Source of the DNA: Capitulum mitella
Taxonomy: Eukaryota > Arthropoda > Thecostraca > Pollicipedomorpha > Pollicipedidae
Length of the DNA: 64,000 nt
Direction: 5' to 3'
NCBI GenBank assembly: GCA_030062745.1
Contig: CP099850.1
Coordinates: forward strand, 1,178,001 to 1,242,000
The notes beneath the pieces are model-generated. The model searched no databases. It saw nothing but the letters and a program-made list of their open reading frames with translations, and was not told the origin of the DNA. Positions 36,451 through 48,447 of the stretch are shown here, one piece after another (within the stretch, counting starts at the first letter, position 1; each line of letters begins with the position of its first letter). Position numbers and translations under genes: made by a program.

Positions 36451-38306
36451 CTCCGACGGTTCCGACCGGGCTCTCGGGTCGAGCGGAATTCCGGGAAACA
36501 GGCACGACGTGTGGTGCCCAGCCTTCCCTCGGAAACGGGACGCGGCTCGGGGATGAGAGTAATCTAAGGTCATATGTGCCCGTTCCTTCTCCCAACAGCA
36601 TTCAGCGGCCGCGTGCGTCTCCAGCGCGTGGAGAATCTGACACCGCCGAGAAGGATGGGGGTGTGAGGGTGATAGTTTGCAGTCAGCACGAAAGGTCAGG
36701 ATCCTGTGAAATCGTGCAACGATTGTTAGTCGCAGATGTAAGTATCAAATCTTACCACATCGTTTAGACAGCCTTGGACTGCACTACACAAATGGTTTTT
36801 GGCTGCAGGGAAACAGTAACTGAAATTTCCTGTGCCAACAAGAATCATGAATCCTAGGCCTATTTTCAGTGCCTTCGGCAAGTTAAAATGTCGGTTCGTT
36901 TATCCCTTAAGCAGATCAGATGCCTGATACGGCCCGATAGTGATTCAACCTTGGGGTAGTACGTTCAAAGCATGTAGGGAAATATTACACTGGGATTGCG
37001 AGCTTACTATCTCATCCGCACAGCCGTACAATACTATCATCTCCTTTTCCAAAGCGCAGTTGTGATGCTCTTTCGAGTCCCTGAGTGAGCTGAGCTTCTC
37101 TCCGTCACCCGGCGGCTTGGTGCTGGCTTTACCACACAGCTCGGCTTGTCCCGCCATCATGCCCGACGCCCGCCGGTGGCTCTTTGATGGTCGGTGCATG
37201 TCGGCCCTGCTGGTGAGATCTGCCGGTGATTGCGCTTCTGTCGGCAGTCAGCTCTGTCAGCTCCGGACAGGAGTGGATCCGCATCATGTGCTGAGGAGCA
37301 GGGGGGCAAATCTCCATCCATGTGACATGACCTACTTCCATGTGCTTATTTCGCCTCCGATTTCGGCCACTTTGTTTTGCCATTTTCAAACTCTAGCATG
37401 TCTTTTCTCTAGAATTATTTCGAAATCAAACTATTTACAATTTACGTCCGAAAAGGGGCCAAAAGACACGCTGATCCCAGGTTTTCCAACGAAAGGCGAG
37501 CACGTCTCAGATGACGCCCTCCCTCCTTGATCCGCCAGTGGCTTTGGACAATGTGGCGATGGTCAGTCGAGAGACGTACCAGCCCTACTCCAGACAACGC
37601 AACCTTTTACTTGGGTCTTCAGGGTCCTGTTTTCGCCGTTGCAGTCACTGTTGAAGGTCTACGTTCCAGTTGGCAATACTCGGCTGGTCGAACACGAGCG
37701 ACATTGTCCATTGTGTGCACCCCAGCCAATAACGCGGAGGTCTGACACGAACCTTATCGGGATTTCTGGGCCTGACCTGGGCCTATTGAGACGAACACCT
37801 CATTACGATAATGGCCATTGCCGAGACTGTCTATGGCTTCGGGAAATTTGAAGACGAATTTGCCCCAATGAGCAGGCAATAAAAGAGATAAGAATGCCAT
37901 ACCGACACTAATCCAAAACCCACGATAACATGAATCGCTTTTATTGAATGGAGGCCGCCAACAGAACTCAGGACGTCCTCAGCCCCACTTCTTGTGTTAA
38001 CATATTGACGGCCCCCTCCATGTTCATAAGACTTAATGCGCGAAAACAAACAGCTTTCCGTCACCAGCTCCTTCAGGATGTCTAATGTCGACGCCCGCTG
38101 CGGTCATTACTGTCATAAAGACTGTTTTGAACCAACTGTCTGACAGATGAAATATGCGCGTCAAAAATGTGACTGCCCATTTCCCTAGTCTACAGCCGTA
38201 TCCGCAGCAGGCCCGTAAAGTAATGGCTTCCGCACGGTGAGACCATCGGACGATGGTGTACGAAGTGCGACCTGTAACCGCATTAAAGTCGTCGGTCTCG
38301 CGTCGC

Positions 38307-38353
38307 GCGCCCGGACCCGGGTCAACGTAACCCGACCGACGGGTCTTACACAA
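38307..38353 (-). repeat. 47-bp inverted repeat, right arm
   Basis: This is the partner of 36261-36307 in opposite orientation, with two mismatches. Its outer end reads cttacacaa. Confidence 0.85.
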
Positions 38354-39202
38354 AAGCCATCTTCACACGCGCGGCAGCAAATACACCAAAGGCTCGCTCA
38401 CAGCCAGGGGTGTACGAACCCGACGAAAAGCGAGGGGGATCATTCGTTCAATGGACGCCGACCTCCACGTAGGCGCCGATCCTCAGGAAGGGCAGCATCT
38501 GTTTGGAATGAGATTGGTATGATGTTAAAACGTATTTAACTGCAAGTATCTGAATGCGGTTCTGTATTGATAAATATGCATGAATAAGGGCGCCCCTAGG
38601 GAGCCAGATGAAGTGAGTTTTTGTGCTCCTTTAACGATGATGTCTGAAAGATTTGACATTATTTTGACGTTTGTGCGGGAGCTTCCGGTCTGGAAAGAGC
38701 GTCAAGTCAGTGAGGGACACCTGCTGAAGGGAACTTAGAGTTCAGAGCGTTCCGACTGCCTTATCACTTGATCTGTAAAGGGGGGGGGCTAGACGTTGAT
38801 TGTTGATTGAAAAACGCGCTCTTCCCAGCTAAACATTTCTCTGGATTTCGACCACTCATTGTGCCCAGGCTTAAAAAATGCTTTTGCCAGCTTTTTTCAA
38901 TCTTTTTGTTATAGCTTCAAGTGGGCGCCCGCACCGCAGGCCAAAAATGTCTTCCTCGTCCCTTCCCTGGCTCCGGCACCCAAGCTCACAGCAAATTCGC
39001 CAATGCAACCGGGCGTCCTGCGTGTGTCCAGACTTTCAGTCAGGCACGCGATCGACGATCACGTCCACACTCACACGCCCGTCACCCGAATGAAGCGTCG
39101 TAAGCACAGCAAAAGTATGGGTTTTGGCCATGTTTTTACCTTCGATCATGCCAGTCTCTCAGCGTGAATGGATACTCACACAGTGGGCTCTCTCTTCGGC
39201 AG

Positions 39203-39412
39203 GCTCTCACCCCGGAGGATGTGCAGGGCTCGCTGGGCATGACGACCATCAACCCGAAGCTGTCGGCCTTCCAAGGGTTCGGCGTCGAGCTGTTCATCAC
39301 GTTCGTGCTGGTGTTCGTCGTGTTCGGAGTCTGCGACGAGAGCCGGGATGACGTCAAGGGCTCGGCGCCGCTGGCCATCGGCCTCTCCATCACCGCCTGC
39401 CACCTGGGCGCT
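39203..39412 (+). CDS. Prip: PRIP-like aquaporin, exon 3 (residues 120-189)
   Basis: The exon encodes [20 protein letters not shown] (extracellular loop C), helix 4 ([18 protein letters not shown]), the loop CDESRDD, then [19 protein letters not shown] (helix 5). H186 in the CHL motif corresponds to the His of the water-selective filter (His180 in human AQP1), arguing against glycerol transport. [16 protein letters not shown] is typical of the arthropod PRIP/DRIP-type channels. The acceptor is ttcggcag and the donor GCT|gtaagt, both phase 0. Confidence 0.95.
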
Positions 39413-42110
39413 GTAAGTTGGCAGCCGTGACGTCACGACGGTGCCAGGCCGTCTGGCCGGCGTGGTGCGCCTAATTATTCAAGCAAAAGTCGGGAGCGCG
39501 ACTAGGAACAAGCGCCGATTCCAGAGACTAGGTTTTCACATGTTATGTCAGCTACACCTGCACGCGTTTGAAATTCGACCCCATGTGTTTTCAAACTGCC
39601 TGTCTCTATGTTGTTTTGACCTGTTGTCCGTGATCATAACTCCATTTGTCTGGCAGCAAATGTTGTTAGCCAGTTACTCACTTACCCACATCCGCCCTTT
39701 TCGTCTCTTCCGTTAGCCATTCACGTCGACATCACTTTCTCCGTTCGGTGACGGTAATAGAGCCATAACTCACGAAATGAGTGGAGTCGATCGGCACGAG
39801 GCTGAATGCCGTGAACGTGCCGACCAGCAGCCGTAGGTGACATCACGTAGCCGTCACGTTCACGTGACGCGGCGAACGTGACGCGACGCCGGCACGTGCC
39901 ACGGCCGCGGGGCGGGCGAGCCGGACGGCCCGGCGGCCCGGCACGCGCACCGCGGGACCCCGGGCGGGCCATTGTGGCCGCGATCACGTTGCCCGGTCTG
40001 CGATCGACCTGTCGTCGACACGGCGCCGATTGCCGCCGCCGTGTGCGGCCGCCGCGCGGCGGCCGGAAGGAGGTCAGATCGTGACCGCCGGTCCGGCGCT
40101 CGGGCAAAGAGCACGGCTGAGGGGAGGGGGGACGAGCAGAGGGACGGCGGGTGGGGGTAGCATCAAGACAAAGAAATTAGGATGTGTTAAATGGGTGGAG
40201 CTCCGGTATTTTAGGGCGGACGTATACTGTAAAATAGTTTGGTGTTATACATATTCCGCGCCTTTGGTGTAAGCCGTTTGGAGGTCTATTGCTGAATCTG
40301 ACGAATCTGGAGACCAAAACTTCAGTAAGGTACTTTTGATGTTTTCTGCGGTCTTTCGTAAGAAACGCCCCGGTCTGTGACGGCGAAGGAGAAACTGTAG
40401 CAGTGGTGCAGAAACGGGCCTCAAATTTGCCAGGGGACGGGCTGGAGGAAGTCAGCTGACCAGCTGTCAGTGCGGCATGCGGCTTCTTACCTTGTCCTTG
40501 TTCCAGTGCAGTCGGAGTAACGATGGACATCATAAATCATTACCATTGTGGCCATGCTTAACCAGCAGTTCACGTAGCATCTTAACAGGTGCTTAAGACT
40601 GCCCAGCCCACTTTTTTTCGCTGCGCATTGCGAATGCGAAAAAACGTTTGAACTTCAGCCATCGTTCAACGCTGATGTCTCATTCAATAGCGACGTCCCG
40701 GGACAGAGCAGCCTGGCCGTTTCCGCAAACGACTGCCGCACTCCAGGTGACAATGCATTTGTCCGATGCATATGTCCTATAATCTGTTCGGCCGCTGCAT
40801 CAAATTACCAGCCCTGGAAAGAGCGACTTGCGTTGGAATTTAGCGCTGACGTTCGAAGCGGATATCTTCCTGCCGCGCGCGTTACCTAACAGCCGCCGTA
40901 CCACCCACCCGGTCTCGCACCGTCGTAAAACACTTCGACGTCACCGGCGGCGGCGCGGCCTCATTTAGCAGTGCCCGTCGTTCACCAGTTGCGCTTCCGA
41001 GTTCCACTGAGCGCGTGCCGCCGACCGCCGGCGGATGCCGGCGATGTTATCGGCACCGTAATGAGCGGAACGTTTTGATCCGGCAGTGCGGGAGGCCGCC
41101 AGAGAGCGGCCGCGCGGGCCGTCAATGCCTGTCAACGTGGCGCGCGTCAGCGGCGCCGCGCCGGCACCGGAAGCCGCTCATTGGCGGGGCCGGGCCGGTC
41201 TGCTGGTCCGCTGGCACCGCGCAGCACTGGCTGGCGCCCCCGCCCACCCCACACGCCCACCGCTGTCGTCTGTTGGCACACGCGGCGGTTGGACGACGTG
41301 ACCTGGGAGTTTCCTTTCAGCTGGCCACTTCTCATGTGCATGCCGGAGAGGCTAGCTGATAAAAACATGCCGCTCAATACATGGGCATGGCAAACAGTGG
41401 TGTGCTGACCAAGCCCGGCTGTTTGTGGCTGTTTAATTATCGGTCACGGCTGTAAATGGTGCCCGTTGATGGTGGCGGTCAACAAAATCGCTCATTCAGA
41501 TCCCACACCAAGCGAGGTGCCTCGTACGGACGTAGTTGTGTGAAAATGAAACCGCAGCAAACATGGGAAAGTTGCCCGTTGTGCATTTCCTGTTGTTCCT
41601 GCTGTTCATTTACAATATCTTGTTGCAATGAAAAACAAAACATGCTTAGGTGATATAGTACGTTAACACTGTTGGAGAGCTTACAGATCATAGAAGTATC
41701 GAGCTGTTATTTTTAGAAGTAGCATTTTTCTGTCGTAACTATGTTAAAAAGTTGTTTTAGTAAAAAAAACGGCCAGCGTCCTGCGACACGCAAGTGATAT
41801 CCCTGCGCAAGGCCCGATGTGTGATCTGTGCATTGCTCGTTGTGAGCGCACTGCTCTTTCTTTCGTCTTCGGAAAGTCTCGTCTTCGCGCGCCGTTACCC
41901 GCCAGACCTCTAAAACACGTGTTTCTGCTGACGCGTGCCCCAGGCCTGCCGGCTCGCGCCTGGGCGGCCCTCGCTGTCCAAAGCCGACAGATTCCTCCGC
42001 GTCACCGTTGACCTCTGTTTCATCAGCGCAAACAGCGCGGCCGGGTGGTGCGTGCGGCCCGTCCGTCCCGCGGGCCGACCCTGTGAGACGCGTGTCGCCA
42101 CTGCCCTCAG
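39413..42110 (+). other. Aquaporin intron 3 (2.7 kb)
   Basis: No exon or recognisable element is seen. GC-rich patches lie at 39.83-40.15 kb and 40.9-41.3 kb. The acceptor at its end is ccactgccctcag. Confidence 0.75.
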
Positions 42111-42191
42111 ATCAAATACACCGGCTCGTCGATGAACCCGGCCCGCACGTTCGGCCCGGCTGTGGTGACCGGCGCCTGGGCCAATCACTGG
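42111..42191 (+). CDS. Prip: PRIP-like aquaporin, exon 4 (residues 190-216)
   Basis: This 81-nt exon encodes [20 protein letters not shown] plus GAWANHW. It carries the second NPA motif (N198-P199-A200) and the filter arginine R201. The residue matching the mercury-sensitive Cys189 of human AQP1 is S195. With F62 and H186 the filter is Phe/His/Ser/Arg, consistent with a water-selective channel. Both borders are phase 0 (ctgccctcag and TGG|gtgagt), so the exon can join either terminal exon in frame. Confidence 0.96.
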
Positions 42192-43672
42192 GTGAGTGGC
42201 GGCCGACACGAGCCGGCGCTGTCCGCCGGCCGCCGCCGTCGGCGGGAGGCCGTTTGCCGGGGTTTGTGCGTGCGCTGACGGTCCTGTGGTGGTCCGATGG
42301 TGCTCCTGTTCGTGCGTCTGCCGTCGATGTGCTTGAAATGCCTCCGTGGATGCTTTTGTTTCGGGGCGCAGCTGAAGTGAGTCGGTGCGGCTGTCAGGCA
42401 GGGGGCTGGGGACACGGCGCGAAATCGACCGCCGGCGGGCACGCGCGAAAAATGGCGCCGCCGGAAAGGTCAGTTTGGGCGGCTCGCATCCGGTGGCGAA
42501 ACAGCGCCGACCGCCGCGGGCGGCTAGCGGCCGTGACCCAAACGCGGCGCGCCGCGGTGCGCCGTGTTTGCGTTCGGGGTGGGACGCGCCGGCCCAGCGG
42601 AAGACCTGACAGAACGGCCGCTGGTGGCGCCATCTGCGTAGTGGTTGTATGCTGCTGCCACGTTGGGTGGCCTCGGGTGGGTCATTCTTTGCATGGGAAA
42701 TCGGGATGACTGGATGCTCTGGGGTCAGGGCTAGAAGTCAGTAGAAAAGAACTGTCAGTACAATGCTTTAGATCAGGGCAGCCTTACATGTTTCATTTTC
42801 GAGTGAGCCGTTGTTTTCGTTGCCCACCGTAATCACTGGGTAATTGAAACGTGCCGCGGTCTAAACCCACCGCCGAGGTTCGTGATCTTGGAGCCTGCGC
42901 AGTCTGTCCATGTCTAGTTGCTGAACACACCGGAAAGACAGGTTGTCGGAGCTCGAGCGAGCTGATCTCGTTCATTTCGTTTCGTTTTCCATTCATTTCG
43001 CTTCGCAAATATGACTTTCTAGATAAAGACACATAACGTCATTGAAAAGTGTTCATTCGAAACGTCCAAATCTTAAAAGGTGTGCTGTTATTTTGAAATG
43101 AATATTTGGCGCCAGTGAGACTGCAAACATTGAGCTACTGTTTCATTTGCCAGCCTCTGCGCCAGGGCATAGCCACAGAAGGGGAGCTGGCATGCCTTCC
43201 CTTAGAGTAGAGTTTTAACGTTTCTTTATTCACAAAAATGAAAAAAAGATTTTCGGAACGCGAAAATATAGTGGCCTAAATCCGTCGGGTTTTAATTCTT
43301 AAGGGGGATTAGATTTGTCCTGGGCAATTTTTGGCGGAACCTTGGTTATGTCCTTGTCTGAGCACAGCCCTTGGATTTTTTTTAGGGGGGGAGGGGAGAC
43401 AGGACGTCTTTCACAATTCTCAACGTCGTTAACGTCCGACATTATACAGCCAAAACAGTCGTCGGATGAGGCCGTATTACGGATCATTTTGGAGCCGGCG
43501 GTTTTCCCTCGGCCGCCGTCCCACGGGACCTCGCGCGGTCAAGGCCTCCGCCGTCCGATTCCGCTGATGGCTGCTTGTCTGGGCGACCGCATTGTTCCGG
43601 TGTGTGCACACGCCCGCCTGGAGTCCCCGTGGGCGGCTACCGGCCGCGGCTGGACGGAACCGGGCGGCGACC

Positions 43673-43792
43673 GAGGCAGGTCTGGCCGAGCCGTGACCGT
43701 GCGGCGGCGGCCGAGGCAGGTCTGGCCGAGCCGTGACCGAGCGGCGGCGGCCGAGGCAGGTCTGGCCGAGCCGTGACCGAGCGGCCGGCGGC
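43673..43792. repeat. 40-bp tandem repeat, three copies
   Basis: Three units starting gaggcaggtctggccgagcc and ending in ggcggcggcc lie head to tail at 43673, 43713 and 43753. They are almost identical. Confidence 0.93.
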
Positions 43793-46700
43793 CGGCGCGC
43801 CTAATGGCGCCGGTTGCCCAACAGCAGGCAAACAGCGGCGCCGCTCCGTTCGTCAGCCGGCGCGTCCTGGCGCCGCGCCGGCTGACTCCCTGCCGTGAAC
43901 GTCCACGGTCCTCGGTCTTCGCGCTCTGACGGCTGCACCCTGCCGGTCGTGTTTTCACGGTCCGCTCCGCCGTCCGTCCGCCGACGTTTCCCGAGCGCGC
44001 TGTGCTTCACGTCTTATCCGCGTCTGTCCAGCCGGTGTGTGGTTGGTTTAACGCCACTTGCACTTCCTGTGGTGTGTATGTACTAACTCGAGTGCGCGGC
44101 CAGGATGGCGTCGATTCGCATCTTGTCTTCGTGTGTGTCTGTTTATCCTGTTCATGTTGTGTAGACTGATTCCATGCAGGCTGGCGGGATGCCGAATCCA
44201 TGAAAACTTGGATATCTGCCTAATCTTAATTATGCTTATGTTTATGATTATGCTTAGGATTAGTCTTCTGGCCACAGTCGCCACCCATTGATGACTTTTT
44301 GTACACCTAATCTAAGGAAAGATACTACCGCTGAAGTCTCAGCTCTAGGGACTGAATTTAGACGTGTTGTTGGAGACCATCAAGCACCTTATGACGCTAC
44401 TGGAAAAGCAAAAGCCACACAACGTGCACTGCATAGCATGATGTATTTGAGATGGAAGTCTTCTCAGACTCTTTGTCGGTTCTTTGCAATGACGTGTACG
44501 CGTTCGTGATGACAGTTACTATTTTTTATCTGCATTTATGCTCTATTTGGTACGCATAATGTACTCGTTGGTGCCTAGAGGCCGCCAATGGCCATTTCAT
44601 TAATGCGGAGGTTTCTGTGGGGCATTGAGGAACATCTTTCCTGACTTAAACACCGAGGAGTTTTCCGAATGCCTTCTTACCCCTTATTGTTACAGGCATG
44701 TACGAATACTACATCCAGGTATATCTGAAACATATAAGATGTCTGGAATAATTAGAGCTATAAAATGAGAAAACGATTTTCTGTTTTCTCAAAGACGTCT
44801 CGTACGCAGTGCTGTCATTAGGTCATTAAGGTCATCAGAGTCAAGCTGCCAGTATGTTCTCGGGTCACTGTGACTGCAGCACTTGTCGACTTGTCAGCGT
44901 TCGAGGCACAACGTTATGACGGCATGACTGTGTTCGAAACTTTAGAGTTGTTTGCGCCACAGCTGTGGGGCGGTCCAGCCCGTGTCGCAGAATCAGAACT
45001 CTGTTCAGGGACGATGCCTCGGCGTGCCAGCACGTCAGCAGGCTTTGCAGTTTTTCAACCGCCACCTGTAAAAAGGTGGCCAGGTGGAGTGCCCCCGTCC
45101 GAGTGCACGACGATGCAAAGAACCGTGCGTTAACTCCCGGAGCAATGGGCTGTGAACAGGGAATAATGTCAGATCGTGGCGCGGTCAAACTAGCAATAAG
45201 ACAACCAGCATTTCTTAATGCGTGTAGTGCGCGATTGGCCGGACCAGGAAGACTCCAGTAGGAACTTCCGCGATGGGCAGTCGCAAAAAATCTCCCAGTT
45301 TCACGGTTCCACCCGGCTAAGCAGAACCCATTGCTTTAATATCAACTTCATTGCATATTTATTACTTTATTATCAACTCAACTCAATCATAGCGATACTA
45401 TCGCGGTGGTCCGTCCGCAGCAGTGACACGAACCAGAGTGCCTCGGTCCCGACCGTGTCCCGCAAGCCAGAAAAACCACCTCCAGTGAGCAGGAGGTAGG
45501 CCGGAGGCTCCCCACTGAACGCAGTGGCGGCTTATATTGGTCCGTACAGTTTCCATAGCGGCGCACCTCATGTACCCATGCTTGCATACACAAACACTCA
45601 AGAGCAAGCGCGTACCTAAGTTATCCACAAATGGATGACGACACTAAGCAATAACATACACACACAAGTGGTTTATTTTCACGGCGTTACCATGGCACTG
45701 ACGCAGACACCCAGTGTTGCCGAACGTAAAAGGCGTCATTCCGTGCCCTTGTGCTGGTGACGGGCGGACTTCTCAACACTGACAGATACTGGTCGATCGC
45801 TCGCAGTTGCTCGCAGCCGCATACATGGGAATCCTGGATAAATTTCGGAGAGCAATGACTTGCTTAACTATTTAAAAAAACTTTACCGTTAAATTTACAA
45901 AAATGTTGCGGACAGCCCCGTTGGATATCCACAATAGATTTCTTTCTTTTCCAGAAGCTTCAGCCCTGGTGCTGCTTTTGACTCAGCAGTATTCATGCTT
46001 TGTTTTGAAGCCAGCCAGCAGATCAGTCTGTTAATCCTATCATTATGCCGCACCACTCACATTCTACGATTCGTGCTTTGTAGCGTGCTGCTATCTGACC
46101 AGGCTGGCATAACAGTCATTTTCTCAAATAGGTGTCCAGCGAAGCTGGCTGGCTGATGTACAGTTTTGATGGCGCTTTGTTTGAGCCCTGAACTAAGTGA
46201 TGCCTTAGTCTGCTTCGGAATAATTTGGAAATTAAAGGTTCTTTTCACTGACATGGATCGGAATGTCCCACCTTGAACGCGTCGTTTGAACTGGTCCAGC
46301 CAAGTTGTAGCTTGTGGGTTTGCAAATCGACTTCCAGTATACAGGATGTCTCAGAATTCTGTCGTTGAAAATTGTGAAAATTCTGTCGTCCCCTCTGAAG
46401 ACGACTATTTCTGGCAGTCTGATGGCGTGGTCTTGTTCCTGGACAGAGACTGGCCTCTTTGGCTCTCCCAATAAAAACAAATTACGTCGGCACCACGAGT
46501 GAAAAAATGTTTTCCAAATCTAGCATGTCCCTCCACGTTTGGAGGAAGCGTGTCCGTGCGCATAGTGTGGATTGCAATAGTTTCGAAGAAGGAAGCCCCG
46601 CTCAGGCTCCCAGGCATCAGTAATTCCAGGCATGGGTGCACAGCTGAGGCGTGGCTGCATCGGTACCTGTGCAGTGTTCGCTGCTACAAGGGCTGTGCGC

Positions 46701-46853
46701 AGCCTCAAGCTGATTTGAGCGCCGGTGATGGCCGGCTATGTGAAACTGAAACCTCTGCACGCTTTGTAGAGCTAGATGCGCGGGTGCCACCTGAGTGTAT
46801 GGGACAGCATCCCAGGGGCCGTGTTCCAGGTCTGTTGTGTGGTGTGGGTCAGG

Positions 46854-47167
46854 GTGTCAGCTGTGCTGGTCTGTCCTGTGGGCGAGTGTCAGCTGTGCAG
46901 TTCTGTTCTGTGGGAGAGTGTCAGATGTGCAGTTCTCTTCTGTGGGAGAGTGTCAGCTGCGCTGGTCTGTCCTGTGGGAGAGTGTCAGCTGTGCTGGTCT
47001 GTCCTGTGGGACAGTGTCAGTTGTGCTTGTCTGTTGTTTGGGAGGGAGCTGTGTTGGTCTGTCCTGTGGGAGAGTGTGCGCTGTTCAGGTCTCATGCGGG
47101 AGAGTGCCACCTGTGCAGGTCTGTCCTCTGGGAGAGTGTCGGCTGCGCTCGTCCGTCACGCAGGAGG
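46854..47167. repeat. 32-bp minisatellite upstream of exon 5a
   Basis: About ten units close to gtgtcagctgtgctggtctg plus tcctgtgggaga lie in tandem. The first six are 32 bp each, the later ones slightly shortened and more diverged. It is T/G-rich with repeated tgtcag and gtctgtcctgtgggag motifs and ends 71 bp before the exon 5a acceptor. Cys/Val/Ser-rich frames across it are repeat artefacts. Confidence 0.92.
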
Positions 47168-47238
47168 GAGCCGGAGTGCCCGCCGCGCAGGCCTGCGCGG
47201 GACCGCGGGACCGTCGTCACTGTCGTCTGTTGCTCCAG

Positions 47239-47373
47239 GTCTACTGGGTGGGGCCGGTGGTCGGCGGCGTCCTGGCCGGCCTGGTCTATACGCACGCCTT
47301 CCGAGCGCGCAACATGGCCGTCGAGGCCGTCGAGCTGACCGAGGTGAAACCGCAGAGGTCGAACAATAAGTAA
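47239..47373 (+). CDS. Prip: PRIP-like aquaporin, alternative terminal exon 5a (residues 217-260)
   Basis: The exon starts VYWVGPVVGGVLAGLVYTHA, which is helix 6, and adds a 24-residue cytoplasmic tail ending QRSNNK before TAA. Joined to exon 4 it gives NHW-VYWVGP, the standard aquaporin junction, and a 260-residue protein. The acceptor is ttgctccag, phase 0. The tail is basic near the membrane and acidic further on (EAVELTEVK). No AATAAA lies nearby; an ATTAAA variant occurs at 48026-48031. A homologous terminal exon follows 1.1 kb downstream, so the two are probably mutually exclusive. Confidence 0.93.
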   Translation, partial: VYWVGPVVGGVLAGLVYTHAFRARNMAVEAVELTEVKPQRSNNK

Positions 47374-48447
47374 GCCAAGGTACGCACCGGCGACGGCAGG
47401 CCTTTTGCGGGGCCTGGGCGGGAAAGGCTTGCCGCACTCGGACGTGACGGCCACGGCACCGCGTGCTGCAGCTCTGCCGCCGCGCGTTGCACTTTGAACG
47501 CACTCGGGCCGGCGACTGGAAAGGCGTAAAGTTGGCTCGATACCACGCATTCCTTTGGTCTGGTTAAAAAGGCGAAGAAGAAAGAGATGCTTACGTATTT
47601 GTTACGTGAAAGAGTCGAAATTTCGGGTATGATTTCTGATGCCACTTGCTTGGCTCTCATAACATTGTCTGTCGTCCGTTGCCTTTGGCTATTTCGTTAA
47701 TGAGAAGCAAGTACTATGCTTATTATTTACTTGTGAATGCCGTCGTTCACTGTGAGCTTCCCGTCCATATCTGCATGTCCTGTTTTCTTCCGCTTTCTTT
47801 CTCTCTCTTCTGCTTCGTCTGTCTCTGTTTCGTTTTCTGTCCCGGCGTTCTGTTCCAGACGGTGCAAGCGTTCATAGCCAGCTGACTAGCAGGCAACACG
47901 AAAAGGGCCGCAATTATGCTTTACCACTTTTTTAACGTCAACTTGCCGTTGCGTCTGTATCTTGCGCCAGACATTTGACAGCAGGACATTCGAGGAGACT
48001 GAGCTCTCAGTCTGGACGTGCTGTGATTAAACGCCACTGAGGATCAGCTTCTGGGGCCGTTAATCTCGCATGGCGATGACTGACAAGAAACTGCGACCAG
48101 GCTTTCACCATGACCTTTAATGCTATTATTGTTTGCCATGTCTGGCTAGCTGTGCGGACACATGAACTGTAGCCTGTAGATTTGTGTATTTTTGGACGCA
48201 TCCAGCACAGGACTTGCTTCAGACGTCTTTAGCTTTTCACATACATCGGCGTCTCAGACTTTTCTGCACTTTGAAACAACGATTTGCATTAAGCAACATA
48301 GTCTTACCTACGCCTAACAGTGTTTATCAGTCACAAAGTTACGGGCAGCTGTTGGTGTGTCCCTGGTAGCCGTCAGTGAGATCACTGCGCCTCCACGGCG
48401 GAGTGGCTCGGTGCTCGTCAATGACGTCAGTGGCCGCCGCTTCCCAG
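47374..48447 (+). other. Region between the two alternative aquaporin terminal exons
   Basis: This would be 3' UTR for the 5a form and intron for the 5b form. It includes a T-rich stretch near 47.78-47.86 kb and an ATTAAA at 48026 as a possible poly(A) signal. No other coding sequence is recognised. Confidence 0.6.

Larger units (their letters stand above)
32286..39202 (+). other. Aquaporin intron 2 (6.9 kb)
   Basis: No exon is recognised in the intron. It contains the 24-bp minisatellite, a perfect hairpin, a pair of 47-bp inverted repeats 2 kb apart and a GC-rich island (35.8-36.5 kb), all listed separately. The rest is AT-richer DNA with no recognised content. Confidence 0.7.
42192..47238 (+). 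other. Aquaporin intron 4 (5.0 kb to exon 5a; 6.3 kb to exon 5b)
   Basis: No exon is recognised in the intron. It contains a GC-rich island with a 40-bp triplicate (43.5-44.0 kb), AT-richer DNA, and the 32-bp minisatellite that ends about 70 bp before the exon 5a acceptor. Confidence 0.75.

Noticed and set aside
46499-47373. Cys/Val/Ser/Gly-rich open frames running into aquaporin exon 5a
   Set aside because: They arise from the 32-bp minisatellite; the true reading phase of exon 5a begins at the ctccag acceptor, as shown by the aquaporin motif.
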